Shown here one piece after another: positions 1-13,222 of a stretch of 64,000 nt of DNA (positions within the stretch are counted from its first letter, which is position 1; each line of letters begins with the position of its first letter). Both the position numbers and the translations under genes were made by a program. The notes beneath the pieces were generated by a model. The model worked only from the letters and a program-made list of their open reading frames with translations, did not search any database and had not been told where the DNA came from. This stretch comes from Dryococelus australis (lineage: Eukaryota; Arthropoda; Insecta; Phasmatodea; Phasmatidae): contig CM057009.1 of the NCBI GenBank assembly GCA_029891345.1, positions 230,383,178 through 230,447,177 on the forward strand, written 5' to 3'.

Positions 1-399
1 ATGAAATGATGCCTCAGGTGGTTGATTCTCGATAGATTATTACATGTACACTCCTAAAATTAACATTTAAAATCGGAGAAGTCCCCTCCAGTGATGATGA
101 ATATTGCATACAGTCACTGAGTTCAGTGTTCAGATAGTAGTTATAGTCCAGTGGTAAGGTTAGGAGGAAGGGAGATTGCTATACCGTGTATGCTAGTGCA
201 TCTATTGATGCATAAAAATCGTGTGAACACATTAATAAAACAATGAAACAATAAACAGACAAGAAAAGCTGTAAAACATGAATGATGTGATTGCAGATGT
301 TGACCAATATTTGCAGTATTCCTGGCATCCTCAGTTGTCACATTAGCTGAGATTACCAAGGCATAGAGCTCGGATGCAGGAGATTTAGGCTCGAAACTC
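1..399. other. No gene seen
   Basis: AT-rich sequence with no recognisable coding signal, RNA gene or repeat. The short open frame on the minus strand has no composition or motif suggesting it is real. Confidence 0.5.
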
Positions 400-612
400 G
401 GTCGAACTGGTACATTTTTTTACTGGCCCAAACAAATTAATATATGTGTAGCCAAACAAATCTCTATTTGTACAAACCAAATATTACAGTTTGGGGCAAA
501 CAAATGAGAACAACAAAATAATTTGGTTTCAGCAACAAAATATTTAATTGCCCCTATAATAACAAATAATTTGGTTGTGCCAAACAAATCTTGTTTGATT
601 CAACATAAAATT
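400..612. repeat. Degenerate caaacaaat-type short repeats
   Basis: The motif ccaaacaaat and close variants recur at irregular spacing (about 425, 453, 498 and 580), together with inverted forms such as atttggtt. The block stops where the left arm of the Polinton-like element begins. I see no counterpart beyond the right arm near 33000, so it is probably flanking DNA or an arm-end repeat unique to this side. Confidence 0.4.
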
Positions 613-616
613 TTCT

Positions 617-1235
617 CAATGTGGCACTACCAAGAAAAATGATGGCCAAGGCACTGCCTAGCAAAATGGTAGTCAGTAAGCTGGTGGTGACCATATTCTC
701 GACCAGTACATCGGTGGTAGCCATTTTGTTAGCCAGGCCAGCCAAATGTCTGGAAGCTACCATTATATCGATTGTCTGTACTTCCTGCTCTAGCAATCTG
801 TAACACTGCCACTGCTGAAGCCTGTACCGCATCCCCAAGGCTACCAATTCACTGCCTAGCAAAATGGTAGCCAATTCAGAACATCATGCTATGTCAATCT
901 GGTCAGCCATTTTGTAAGTCGTAATGTCTAGCAAAATTGTTGCCGATGAACTGCCTCCCAAAATCAAATTCAATGCAGAACATACTTCTCTGCAATCCGG
1001 TCCGCCATCTTGGAGCTAACACTGCCTAGAAAAATGTCATTACAGCCTAGCAAAATGGTGGCCAATGTACTTCCTAGCAAAATGGTGGCAAATGTACTTT
1101 CCAGAAAAATGGCAGCAAATGATGACTTAGCAAATTGTCGTCAATGCACTACCTAGAAAATGGCTGTCAATGCACTGTTAAGCAAAATGGCATCCAATGC
1201 TCTGTATAGCAAAATTGCAAATGGATACCTGGCCA
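617..1235 (+). repeat. 27-bp minisatellite, left copy
   Basis: Diverged units carry the core actgcctagcaaaatgg followed by a variable cggccaatg-like tail. The array is interrupted by non-repeat spacers (about 690-830 and 960-1020). Because the period is a multiple of three, repeat-encoded open frames appear here and should not be read as genes. Confidence 0.8.
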
Positions 1236-1419
1236 CCATCCTGGATGATGTCTCAAGGGAAAAAATTCGTATTTGCAGAATTTTTCCATATGCCTCCGGC
1301 ATCCATCTTGGATATGTACCTCCTGATCTGTCATTCTGTTCAGTGTTCTCTGGGTGCTCCCAACCATATTTTCTGAAGGGGGAGAGCCCATTCCAAGACA
1401 CCCTGCCATCCTCTGGTCA

Positions 1420-1640
1420 AGTTTGCTCTATGCTTGCATATAAGCATAGTTGTCTGTATTTCCTAACCATTTGAGATTAAACTACCATGTTCATAACATA
1501 GGCATCACCCATGACAATGAGAATGGTAGGAGGACCAAGTATACCTTACGCCTTCTTATAAGCATAGTTGGCTGTAATTTCCGAACAGTTTAAGATACAA
1601 CTACCAAAAATCGTAATATAGACCTTGCCCCAGGCAATGA
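1420..1640 (+). repeat. ~119-bp satellite, left copy (about two units)
   Basis: Two diverged units contain the pair ataagcatagttg and tgtatttcctaaccattt. They are homologous to the longer array on the minus strand at 27640-28076 and 31272-31800, so the arms differ in unit number. Confidence 0.75.
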
Positions 1641-3624
1641 AAAGAGACGACCTCAGGACTCGCCTAAACCACCCGACAGATATTGCAAACTATGAGAACC
1701 TCGCATAGGCTTACCAACTTAACAAAAATAAAGGAAGTGGTGCTGGAAACATTCTGTCTTCACTTAGGTTACCAGTCCGATGCCATGAACACCATTGTAT
1801 TGGATGTGTGAGGAGATGAAAAAGTGTACAGGCCTTCACATCTGGCAGACAGTTTAGGGTAAAAACACTTGCATTGGACTACACACTCGCCAGACTTGCT
1901 ATCACAAGACTGGCGTTCAATATTGGAGAACAGCATAGGCCACACACCCACTTTGCCTAAGCTGACAACACATTCGATACACTTGAACAATACAGGCTAC
2001 ACACCGATGTAAACAGAAAGCACAATGTAAAAGAAAAAACAGTTATAAGTACTTACCAACCAGCACAAGTGTAGAGGTGCTAGACAAGAACAGATCGTCA
2101 TAACAGAACGACCTCATTACAAAAACTGAAAACATCAGCCATCACCCACGACACTAGCAGCAGCCGAAAATCGTCGCGTGATCGGTAAGGCAATCCAAGC
2201 AGTCGAAAGGACGACACAGAACACTAACCAAGAGAGAGATGTGTCAGAGCTTCAGAGCAGCCAAGTCACACACTTGCCAACCAGCATCCAGTGCTGCGAC
2301 ACCACCTGACTGTACTTACGAACTGACTGAAACATAACAATTACCAAAAGAGAGACAACACTAAGGCAAGCAGTATTTACCAACCAATGTGCAAACATTG
2401 AGTTATTTTATGCAAAAAAGTACCATTGTGAAGTGCACGGGAACAATAAGGCTAACACATCGATGCAAAGGAAAATAGTTATAAGTAATTATCAACCAGC
2501 AGATGCACAGGGTGTGAAACGATGCTAGACAAAACCAGGTCGCCCTGGTCAGAATGACCTCCATACAAAACGAAATCACCACATTCTGCCATCAGTAACA
2601 GTGGAACACACATCCGACCTACACCCGTGTATCAAGCCTTCAATGTCAGTGATAAGACACACTCATACTCTGTGCTCGCATACCAAACCTGAACCTACAC
2701 ACATACATACTATTCTCCAACGAGCACTCTCATACCGAATCTTCAATGCATGTACTTAGAGACTGTCCCTATGCAAATGAGCAACGAGCCCACAATCTCT
2801 GTAATTGCAAGCAGTCATACCCGTGTAGCAAACCTCTAGTTACAGGTAGACATACTCTATCCAACCTTCATTGTACGTACCTTCATCGAACATCCCACCA
2901 CTGGAGCCCAAAACCATGCATGGCCTACACACCTATGGTTCGTTATGTACTGCATCTTCAGTGTGAAGGATAGCCATCACTGACATTATCGTCCTGGGGC
3001 AGGACATCATCTGTGTGAACCGAGTGAAACTGGCCAACAGAAAAAACCCCTCCGATTGCACTGCCGCACGAGTAGCTTGTAAGACTGCAGTCGACAGACA
3101 GCCCGCAAGTCATAGAATAATACAAGCTGAGAGAAAGCAATGCTAATGTAGCATGCCAGTCGAATACATGTTCCTTTATGACCAGGTACGAAAAGCCAGA
3201 ACCGTAAGCACATACACAAAAAAAGCAACAGCAATAGTGCAAGAGAGAGAGAAATTACATTTATAATGCTAGAAGCTCATTATGAGATGAATTACCCATG
3301 ACAAGTAAGGAGGTATCGCAACACACACATACACATATATGTCAACTACATATGAACACTACTTTAAAAGATGCAAAGCAGAGGTTTACCTTAACTGGTG
3401 TAGCATTGAAGACCTGTTGGCTGTGAGCGCATCTCATCTACGTGAACTATCTGGAAGCAATGACCATCCTGCCTTTCCGTGCACAGTACACATTACCGAG
3501 CGAAAAATAAATTTGACACCTGCAAATACTACATCAACTCCACCCCTTGACATAATACATGTACTTCTTACATATGCTATTTAAAATAAGATATCATAGG
3601 TGCAAATGATCTCATAGAGCATGG

Positions 3625-4235
3625 TGGTGTGGTCACCATTAGCCAGGGCTGGCAAGCGATGTGCAAGAGTCCAGTATGGTGCGACCTCGGCGGGCCAGCC
3701 CGGCAGTTTGCAAAACATCCCATGTCAGGGAAGGTATTGAGGCCGGGCGGGGCCCTATATAAGGCTGGGGTGATGGCAGCTCATGGCCATCTTGATTCCA
3801 GAGGACGACGGGACGACTTCAGAGAGGTACACTAGGCCAGTGGTCCTACTTCGACTCCAGCTGCTGCCGATGTTGAGGAGGTCTTCAAGTTGGCGATGAA
3901 GACACATAGCAAGGGTAATTATAATCCCAGTAGGGCGCCCTAGGTAATGCAGATTTAGGATCTTTGTGTAATCTTTAAGACTCCCTCAGAGCCATGAGCA
4001 CATTAATTATAGTTATTGCAATCATGCAGGTGAGTCTATTAACTGTCCAGGATAACTGCAGAGTAGAGATATATGGTTAATTGCAATGTAATGCAAAATA
4101 CAAGTATATGTAATATTGTATAGAAGCAGTGAGTTTAATAAACATCATATTTTGTATATTGTGTGATTTATTCTTCTAGTACGACTATCCCCCTTCCTTT
4201 GGTGACTTGGTTCATCCTCAGGACAGGTCACAGCA
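3625..4235 (+). repeat. 5' LTR of Gypsy element A
   Basis: It starts TGGTGTGGTCACC and ends CACAGCA, and aligns along its whole length with 13223-13835. It holds a GC-rich promoter part with TATATAAG at 3756-3763, a splice-donor-like caggtgag near 4027, and an AATAAA signal near 4137. Confidence 0.9.
3756..3763 (+). promoter_or_regulatory. LTR TATA box
   Basis: TATATAAG lies in a G+C-rich setting (ggccgggcggggccc just upstream) and is conserved in the 3' LTR at 13354-13360. It is the likely core promoter of the retrotransposon. Confidence 0.7.
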
Positions 4236-4255
4236 AATGGTGGAGGCAGCCGAAT
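4236..4255 (+). other. Candidate primer-binding site of element A
   Basis: Directly after the 5' LTR comes atggtggaggcagccg, placed where a tRNA primer should anneal. It starts TGG as primer sites do, but I cannot assign the tRNA with confidence. Confidence 0.4.
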
Positions 4256-4968
4256 CTTCCAACCTCCCCTTTAGTGCATTCACAGCTTAAAGTAAAGTAA
4301 ATCACAGTTGCAATCGGTGGAAGATATAATCTATATTCTAGACGCAGAATTAAAGCTTAGTAATAATTATAAATGCGGATCAACTTCCACCAACCCACGG
4401 GGTTCTATTCCCTGGCGAAATCATGCGAGTTATAAAAATTTACTTCAGGATTGAACAAGTGTTGAGGCAACGGTGTTATTACTATCATTTCAAGTCATTG
4501 CATTGGTATTTCCGATTAAAATCAGAATACACAACCGCCTCATAATCCCCACCACCCAGGGTTTTACCCCCTGTCAGGAAGCTTTAAAGCCAACACATTT
4601 CAGTAACTGTGATAGAATGATGGTAAACAATAGTGACATTGTGCACTTGCTAAAGTCATTCAAAGCCACAAATTATTGCACAGATCAGCTAATTCCAGCC
4701 ATGCCAGTATGCCGGGGCAAAAACAGCTGCATTGCAGTTCCTCGGCACGCCAAGTCGCTCATTCTAGTGCAGTGTGTGTATGTGTGTTTTCACTTCTCTA
4801 TAGGTTAATACATGATAATACATGGCAGCTTTTCGGACCATTTGCTTCACTTTACAAAAATTTCCACACCTTGTGGGCATGAAGGGGAAATTCAACATTA
4901 TAAAATGCTTTGTGTGTGCATGTTAGCAGTTAATACCATGTACGCAGTAAACATACTGCTATGAAGTC
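4236..4968 (+). other. Leader of element A, no gene seen
   Basis: This is the untranslated leader between the primer-binding site and the first gag codon. The short open frames at 4473-4882 have no recognisable motif and lie in a region expected to be non-coding. Confidence 0.5.
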
Positions 4969-6560
4969 ATGAGTAATTCACAGAAATCTGTGGCTAAATC
5001 AATTAAGAAAATTGTAAGACACGCCACACTTGATTTAACTGATGCAAACCACCCATTAGAGTAAAAACAAAGGCAACTGACAAAAGAAATTACAACATTA
5101 CCAGAACACCTCCATACATTACCCACACAACCAGACACTGCAAGCAATTATTCATTTCCAGACATAAGTGAAGACACCATACACAAGACAAGCACAAGCA
5201 GTTATTTGCGATCCCGCCCATTAAAATCACTTCAAGTAATTGATACTTTTTTTATTTCAATTCCAAACACAAACACAGAAAATACAGAACATGAATACAC
5301 GGACATTGAAAACTCAGCACACCACTATGTCAAGGCCGCGAATGAAACCATACAAATCCCACAACCACCAGCGAATATAATTGTCCAACAGCCTATGCAA
5401 ATACCCATGTTTTCAGGGGATGATAACAAAAAATAGGAAGATTTCATTGAACTTTATAATCATGCAGCCAAAAACAATAATTGGACTGAGGAGTACAAAT
5501 GTAAAAAGTTAAAATATTATGTAAGGGTATCAGCTAAGAATACTTTAGACAACTACCAACAGACTCATGTAGGTGAACTAACGGGGCAAGGTATTGAAAG
5601 CAAACTCATAACCACATTCTCTACACCAGCCGTCGAAGAGTACCAAAGACAATTAAATGAGAGTGCACAGAAACATATTGAAACACTCATGTTCTATAGG
5701 CGCAAATACAATCCCAATGCAGCTGATACCGACTTCATAGGTATAATATGGTGCTCCATACTTCCTTCCATAGCAGATAAAATTGTTGGCCTGAAAAATG
5801 ACAGCATTGAAGACTTTATAACGAATATTCAGAGAGCAGAATTAGGTATTTTCAAGTACAATCAGGCAATAACGCTCTACCACACTATGTCAGACACAGA
5901 TTCCTTATAAGCAGAAGTAGTAAAACTCAAACAGGAAATTGCAAACATATTGATACAGAATAAAAAATCCACCCAATACCACAATTACCAACAAAATTGT
6001 GTGCATTTTGTAGCAATGGCAGGCTATGCGCCACAACAGTGAAAATTGTTAATCGCCAATATTCCAACAACACACAATTGGGAGTCAAATAATTTCACGG
6101 ACACCTCACCTACGGAATCATGCCTATTCACGTCAGGAATGAGTTACACACTCCATTACACATGCCTCACAGAAGGGACTATTACAGGACACAGCCATAC
6201 TTCTATCACTCCCGGTACACCCACAACAGACAGAAAGGCCCCTTAAGGGCACAATGCAGAATGGTACAACACCCACAGAATAATTCTACTCAACAAAATT
6301 TCCTTGCACAACACAGTCAGGCAGGGCCCTTAAGAGACCAATGTAAAAGTCAGACCTGTACATGGGGTGATACAAACGTAGGGAATGTCAGGACAAAAGA
6401 CCACTTCCTACATTACGTCAAGGCTACCCCTGTTATTAACACATGCCAGGCGTTATTTGCAAAGAGAGTACCAAATCGCACATACGCGGAAATCACCGCA
6501 TTTAATTCCCGCAAGGAAGAAATTTCAAACATTACAGCGATCTCAGAGTCCAGGAAATAA
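4969..6560 (+). pseudogene. gag: gag of Gypsy element A
   Basis: Gag packages the retroelement RNA into cytoplasmic particles. One reading frame can be followed from the ATG at 4969 to about 6040, broken by isolated stops (near 5060, 5434, 5908 and 6040). It contains a capsid-type segment (FSGDDNKK at about 5414, then ending in LKYYVRVSAKNTLDNY) of the kind that opens Gypsy capsid domains. After 6040 the frame shifts, and 6120-6560 gives a basic, Gln/Asn/His-rich tail without a clear CCHC zinc knuckle. Only point stops separate the pieces, so this looks like simple decay rather than rearrangement. Family assignment rests on the capsid-like segment and on its position ahead of pol. Confidence 0.7.
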
Positions 6561-6645
6561 AACACAAAGCAAACAAGGAAACATTGTAGACAGGCCACCT
6601 TGCATCACATTCCCTGATGCACAAAACAGGTCAGGGTGAATTAGC

Positions 6646-7065
6646 ATGAATTACAACAAGGCCTACAAGGCCAAGCCGGTAAAGAAACAAACCATCGCGC
6701 CCGTGAAACACGGTACTCCTTACATCGCGGAAGCAATAGTGTATGACAAGGCCACGCAGAAAGAAAGTATGTGTAAGTGCAAGGACATGCACATTGTTCA
6801 ACACAGTAAGCCGACAGTGAAATGTGACCTGTGCTTACACAAGGAAGCGGTGGCCCCTGACCAGCAGGAAATCAAGAATGAATACGGGACACAGCAAAAG
6901 TGTGTGGTCAAGGCGGCAAGGACGGCTTCCATTGGGCCGCGCTCGGAAATGTTATCCACGTGTGCACTGTTTTTGTACACAACTCATCTAGCGGGCGATT
7001 ACCAATTGTTCCTAATAGGGAGGTCCCATTTCAACAGATATTGCGGCATGCTTCTGCAAATCTAA
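6646..7065 (+). pseudogene. Unrecognised frame between gag and protease of element A
   Basis: An open stretch of 139 codons, Lys-rich with several Cys (CKCK at about 6774 and CDLC at about 6820), which could be a decayed zinc-binding nucleocapsid or the N-terminus of Pol. It lies between the end of gag and the protease motif at about 7295. I do not recognise the sequence. Confidence 0.35.
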
Positions 7066-7249
7066 ACAAATGTTCGGGATTGGTGAAACAAGACTTAAGT
7101 TATCACACATGGGAATCCACAGTCCTGTAAATAACAACACGGAACTGGTTGGTGGTGATGAATGGCATCACCGGCCATTCATAGAACCATTCAATAAAGA
7201 GACCATGCCAGTCCCAAAGACGAGTGTCGCACTGGTTATATGAAAACAT

Positions 7250-10200
7250 CAACACCGCATGTCCTTGTGAGACTTGATGGTTCAACATGTAATGCCTTAC
7301 TGGATACAGAATGTTCTCATTCCAGCATGGCCTCATTCCAGCATGGCGACCACGTTAGTGAATAAAGACAAACGATCCCCTGTTATGGAAATATTTTCTC
7401 TAGCAGGCACAACTGAAGTCAATATAAATATTCATGGTCACAATTTTTGCAAGAATTCTTGTTAATCAATCATTTATAGCTGTGAGTTGACTTTATCAAA
7501 TATTATGACATTGTCCTTATTTTAACATAAGATATGTTTGTTTTTGTGTCAAATAATGACATAATATTTGAAATATCCATAAATACCAATTCAATTGAAT
7601 ATGATCCCAGTAATTTCATAGAAATCCATGTTAATAAAATTACCACGACAGATGATAATGTAACTGAGAATCATTGGGTAATATTAGTCCTCAACTACCA
7701 CTTCATCAAATATAAAAATGCAGTTGTTATTGGAAGAATACAGTGATTGCTTTGCTAGTTCGATTCACGAATTAACTGATACAAATTCTTATAAATAAAG
7801 CTTGAATTAAATACAGCTAAGCCAATCCACACTTGTCTGTATAGGATAAATGCCAGACTGTGAGAAGATGTTTTAATTCAAATACAGCAGATGCTAGACT
7901 CGGGAAATATCGCCCCTTCCGAATCAGCTTACGCCACACTGAGTCTTGTTATCCCCAAACGGCAGGGAGAGATCCAATTCCTTACAGATCTTCGATTGCT
8001 GAACCAACACTTAACTAAGGTACAATACCCAATTCCTAGAATTGAAGACATTATCACCATGTTACAGAATTACAAATATTTTACCTCCATCGATATGTTT
8101 AGCAGATTTTATGCAATACCAGTACATAAAGAAGACAGGCACATGCTAGCATTTAATGTAGTTGGAATTGGACTCTTTGAATACACCCATATGCTTATGG
8201 GCCTCGCCACAAGTCCTAAATACTTCCATAACTTTGTAGACATAATGTTAGGACCATTATGTTGGAATACCTCATTGGCTTATATCGATGATATTTTTAC
8301 TATCGGGAATATGTTCACTGAACATTTAGAAAACATCAAATAGGTTATGGAGCATTTGAGAAAATTCAATGTCAAAATATATCACAAGAAACATAATTTT
8401 GCACACCATGAAATAAAAATTCTAGGTCACTACATAACTCCCCAAGGAATACAAACTGAGCTGGAGAAGATAATCACAATACAACAAATGGCACAGCCCA
8501 AAAATGTTAAATAATCTGGACATTTAAAGGGATTGATCCTACTTAAGGCAGCACATACTCAATTAAACCCAGATAGTAGAACCGCTAATGGAATTAACCA
8601 AGAAGTCAACACCATTCAAATGGGGAGAAACCGAACAACTTACATTTCAAAAGCTGAAAACAGCATTAACTAACCTGCCCATACTGGCTAAATTTGATGA
8701 TTAACTGCTAATCATACTCTTGTGTGCCGCATCACAAACTGCCATAGGCACTGTGCTATTGCAAGAAAGCCCCATTATCAAAGAACACAACATAATTGCT
8801 TTCACACCAAAGAAAATGGTCCGCTATTCAAAGAGAGCTGCCAGCCATTAAGTATTTCATTATTTATTTTAAACAGTATCTTTATGCATGTAAATTCGTT
8901 ATAGAAACAGACCATGCAAGTTTACAATATTTGAAGTCCATTGCTTAACATAATATAAGGATCCAGAAGATGACCATTCCATTAACTGAATATGACTTCG
9001 AGGCTAAAATAGTAAAATGTAAATTGAATACACTTGCAGATGCTTTGAGTAGCATACTTACAGTGGGAGTAGGTAACACTACATCCATTACTGTCAATAC
9101 TGTAACTTAACAGGTAAAATGCCAGTTCCTGCAATGTCTGTCATTCTACACAGCATTAGCTGAGTCACTATTGCAAGATCCCACAAAAGATATCGAAATA
9201 AAAAACACTATAGCTAAATATATCACCAACAACTGGGCTGACATTAAACAATTGATTAAAAACATATTTCCACACTACAGACAAGGCACGAGTCGCTAAA
9301 TTAATCACTAACGAAGAATATTTACCCATGCAGGCAATTGCAAAAATTGTCACCACAATTATTTGCAAAGTCAATATGGAAATTCTTAAGCAAAACAATC
9401 CAAATAAAATATCTACCACATGTTTTGATCCTAGATTGCATTTTTGTATACTTATCACTTTTCATAAGAATGAGAAAGTTTCCTCCCTGCCAGTATATAT
9501 ACATGACCAGGAATATATCAAAGTCGATGAAGACACTAACCTGTTATTACTACCTATCACTGATCAGTCGACATCGCCATTTTTAGCTGGATATGCAAAC
9601 GATCCTCATATTCAACAATTAAAGATAGCTCTAACAGACCTGGACAACGCTACACCAAAATATCGCCAGCTTGCTAGACAATATGCCATTTCCAGATTCA
9701 GCTAAATCTACATGAAACAGCATACACCCTCAGGAGAACGCAAATTAACACTTATACCCAAGTATTACGTCTCAGAGATTATCACAGTCCACCACGGCGC
9801 CCTGTTAGGCGGAGGGCATTTTGGTCAGTTTAAGACAGAAATAATTAAAACAGCTTACTATTAGGATATGATTAATAAAGATGTAAAGGAGTATTAAAGA
9901 ACTGTCCCTCATGTCAGCATATTAAAGAGCCTAATCAGAAGCATATAGTTCAGATGACACCCATCTCCCCTCTCCTACAGTCGTAGGGTCTTGATGCTAA
10001 AGGGCCTCCACAGACGTCAGCCTGAGGTAATAAATACGTATTAGTCATGACAGTGTTTGCCACTCGCCATTTCATCGCCTATCCAGTAAAATCGATTGAT
10101 GTGTCAACATATGCTAATTTTGTTAAAGACATTATTTTAGGATTTGGTTTGCCGAAATCCATACTTATTGAGAGAGGTACTTCATTTAATAATGAGATTA

Positions 10201-10790
10201 TTGTGGAACTGTTGCATAAATTACAAATAAAAAATTACAAACCACTGTGTATAATCCAGCTTGCAATGTTTTGACGGCGCAAGTTAATTAAGATTTTGTC
10301 CCAACATCTAACTTCATGTGCCAGTGACAATCCTGCGCACTGGGTCGAGTACGCCCCATATATAATTTTCAATTATAATACGACTGTAAACCGCAGTACA
10401 AAGTTCACTCTTTTCTTCCTTTTGCATGGGGTCGAAGCTATCCAACCTTTGCATGTCGTCAGTAATTTGTATTATCCTCATGCAAACGACTGGTGCGAAT
10501 GTCACAAACAAATACAGTAGCAAGCACACACCAATTTAGTTGCCTCCCAGCAACAACGAAAGCGGCCATTTGACACCAAACATCGTCCTAAGGAATTAAA
10601 GTAGGCCAGATTGTGTGGGTGAAAACACACGCCCGACATAAGGCATTCTCGTTTAAATATCAAGGGCCCTACAGAATTGTTGAAGTACACGGCCCCTCTA
10701 TGATTGCCATGGAAATACGTAGGAGGGGTATGAATAAGATAGAGTCAGTAAGCACTCGAAATGTAAAAATTACCAATGTACGACAGTAAT
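7250..10790 (+). pseudogene. pol: pol of Gypsy element A (protease, RT, RNase H, integrase)
   Basis: Pol copies the element RNA into DNA and inserts it. The domains run in Gypsy order. The protease site at 7290-7312 reads LLDTECSHS, with E where an active enzyme has G. The reverse transcriptase is open from 7891 to 8340, carries FTSIDMFSRF and the catalytic AYIDDIF at about 8278-8300, then a stop and continuation to about 8515. RNase H/tether remains run 8580-9060, ending in LADALSS. Integrase pieces run from about 9560, with HHGALLGGGHFG (zinc-binding region, near 9790) and further fragments to 10790. There are many frameshifts, so no active enzyme is expected. Confidence 0.8.
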
Positions 10791-10799
10791 GCCCCTCCT

Positions 10800-12527
10800 T
10801 ATGTTACAGGAAATGCCTTTTGAAACCAGTGATCCCAGTCCAAGATGTACCAGGAAGCCCCAGGCATCCTGCTACTGTTCCAAAGAATCACAGAGACGGA
10901 GCACCCAGAACTGCTGTACAAGACACACCACTGGGTTTACTTCAGCCAGCTGACTCCACAAAGCCAGTATGCAGCAACGTGGCCACTACCATTTCCACAA
11001 CTATTTCAAGAACAAAGAACATCAGCCAATATCGAAGAAAGTGCACAGCGATATTCGATAATGATGAATTTTTGTAATTATTAAAGAAATGTAATTGATG
11101 TGTCATTTTAGTGCAATATGAACCCCCTCCCCTTTTTTTGTTGCAGCACCAGTGCCCGGGCAAGTATATAGGCCGCCACGATAAAAATGGCACTACCAGG
11201 GGTGCCAACAACAACAGTTGTTTTAATTAGTTCTTTTTATTTCAACTTTACCAGTCCAGTGGCTTAGAGTATGCATTTTGAGGCTACACCGCTATCCCTC
11301 ACTGGAGAAATATTTTTCTACTCTATTAATGATACAATTAACAAAGACTGGAAAAATTTGAATGCTAACTTGCCCACAGTGCAGTATGTTTCAAATAAGA
11401 ATAATGTGTTGTCAAACTATGTGTTCTCACTCATGTCTCAAGAACATTTTAATTACACCAGTTCTTTGCTTATTACGGTGTTACAAATAACAATAAGTTT
11501 GCTTTACTATGAATTGATCAGGATATCCATTTTGTGGGAAAAAGTCGTATCAGTGAATGGTAATCACAGTTAAGAGTCAGTTAGCAACCATAAATCACAT
11601 ACAACAGAGCAAAAATAAAGAATAATTTTGGTATTTATATATGGTTTAAAAGACAGTGAAATGTAGTTGTGTATGTTGTCAGCATGAGGTAACACAGGAT
11701 GCCCCAACTAGCACGTCAGGCCTGTACGAAATTTCATGGGATGCAAATTGTTCACCCGCCAAGAAGGTGATTGCAATGATGACAGGGCGTCTCTTAGCTG
11801 ACCCAGTAAATGAGTCTTGCACAGTAAACAGTCAGCACTATGGACAATAGGTATCGCCAGCAGCCAGGACTGCAGCAGTTTGCTTTAGGTTAAAGCGCTA
11901 GAGTGCATTAAAGGTGGAAAAACCACCACACTGCATTCTTGCCATAATATTAACTTCATATTGATTTAAGAAATGTCAGGCTTGTGTAAACATGTAAATG
12001 TAGATTTCAAGTTCAATTACATGCAAAACAAGGGTGGCGAATCATTGGTAGGATAGAAGCATAATTTTCATGTACATTTTTTGAACTAAGACTGATATTT
12101 AAACTTCTTTTAACAATGTTTCAAAAACGTAAATGTTTTCACTGTCTCACAGACTAAGGTCATAATAATTTTAATACCACTATGGCAGAGTGTATATCAT
12201 AGAAACATGCATGTAAAACATTTTTCCTAATACCTTCACGATCGGCACCAAGGATTTTATTTTCTAATGCTATTTTATGAAGTACTTTTTATAAAGATAA
12301 TGGGGCCGAGAACACCTCCCTTCCCACCCTATAATTACACAAACCCATAGTGGATTACTATTACCGTGCCAGCACATACAAATAAAATTGTTTACAGAAT
12401 TGTAAATACATATTGATATTTCTAATGTCTACAGCTACATTCTTATGAATTTGTGAAGATAATATTTTTTATTATTTAGAATAACTTATAAGTGTGAAAC
12501 AAATGTTCAAACAGATAGCCCCGAGCA

Positions 12528-12587
<60 letters not shown>

Positions 12588-13222
12588 TGGAATTAGATAT
12601 TTTTGTTTTTGCAGAATGTTTATTTATAGGCAAAGGAATTGTCCAGCCAAATAGCATTACATCACAGCGTACTAATAAATGTATAAAAAGGCATAATTAG
12701 TTTGTCAGAAAAATATGTTTTATAGCTTCAAATGTGGTAATACTAATGGTCAAAGAAGTACAAATAGAAACATTTTAACATTTTCATGAATATCGAAGTA
12801 CAGTCTGTATATAAAAAGTCGATTTGAGTTATGAATTAAGGATATAATATATAAGTTTTACAAAAAATACCTATATAATACAAGTTTTCACTATGTAACA
12901 AACAAAACTTAAAAAAAAAAGTGCTCTTTCTTTTTATAAAATGTGAACTATATCTGAACCTTACGACTGGCAGCGATCTAGGGGAACCAGTAAAATAAGT
13001 GCGCAGTGGAAACTGAATAATTAAATACCCTGCCGGCTTCCGAGCACAAGAGATACCTCTTCCAGTGGCAAATCGCAACCCCCTACTGATTGTATCTGGC
13101 AACCCTCTGCTGCTGAGCCACCTGACTGTTCTTTGGCCCGACCTCACTCAGTACCTTCCTATCATCAGATGGTCCAATTTTATCATGCAGGGGTGCATGG
13201 ATTTTATGGAAACAGGTGACCT
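10800..13222 (+). other. Region between integrase and 3' LTR of element A
   Basis: About 2.4 kb remain between integrase and the 3' LTR, more than a simple Gypsy needs, so an envelope-like third gene may once have been here. The best frame is 11271-11573 (100 codons) with a hydrophobic segment SLLITVLQITISLLYY, followed by a Cys-containing frame at 11656-11850 (CSCVCC). Neither matches anything I recognise. A (TA)n run occupies 12533-12585. The rest is AT-rich non-coding sequence. Confidence 0.4.
12533..12585. repeat. (TA)n microsatellite
   Basis: An uninterrupted TA dinucleotide run of about 53 bp. The Tyr-Ile repeat it encodes in one frame is not a gene. Confidence 0.95.

Larger units (their letters stand above)
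617..3624 (+). repeat. Left inverted arm, outer part
   Basis: This stretch runs colinear with the reverse complement of the right arm. 617-1500 matches 31740-32550, 1500-1990 matches 27300-27670, and 2580-3600 matches 25700-26800. Examples are the shared run ggatgatgtctcaaggga (1241) and the mirrored block at 3000-3240 against 26090-26340. Identity looks like 80-85%, with indels and different satellite copy numbers. The minus-strand frames at 1769-1990 and 2958-3242 recur in the right arm but show no motif I recognise. Confidence 0.85.
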
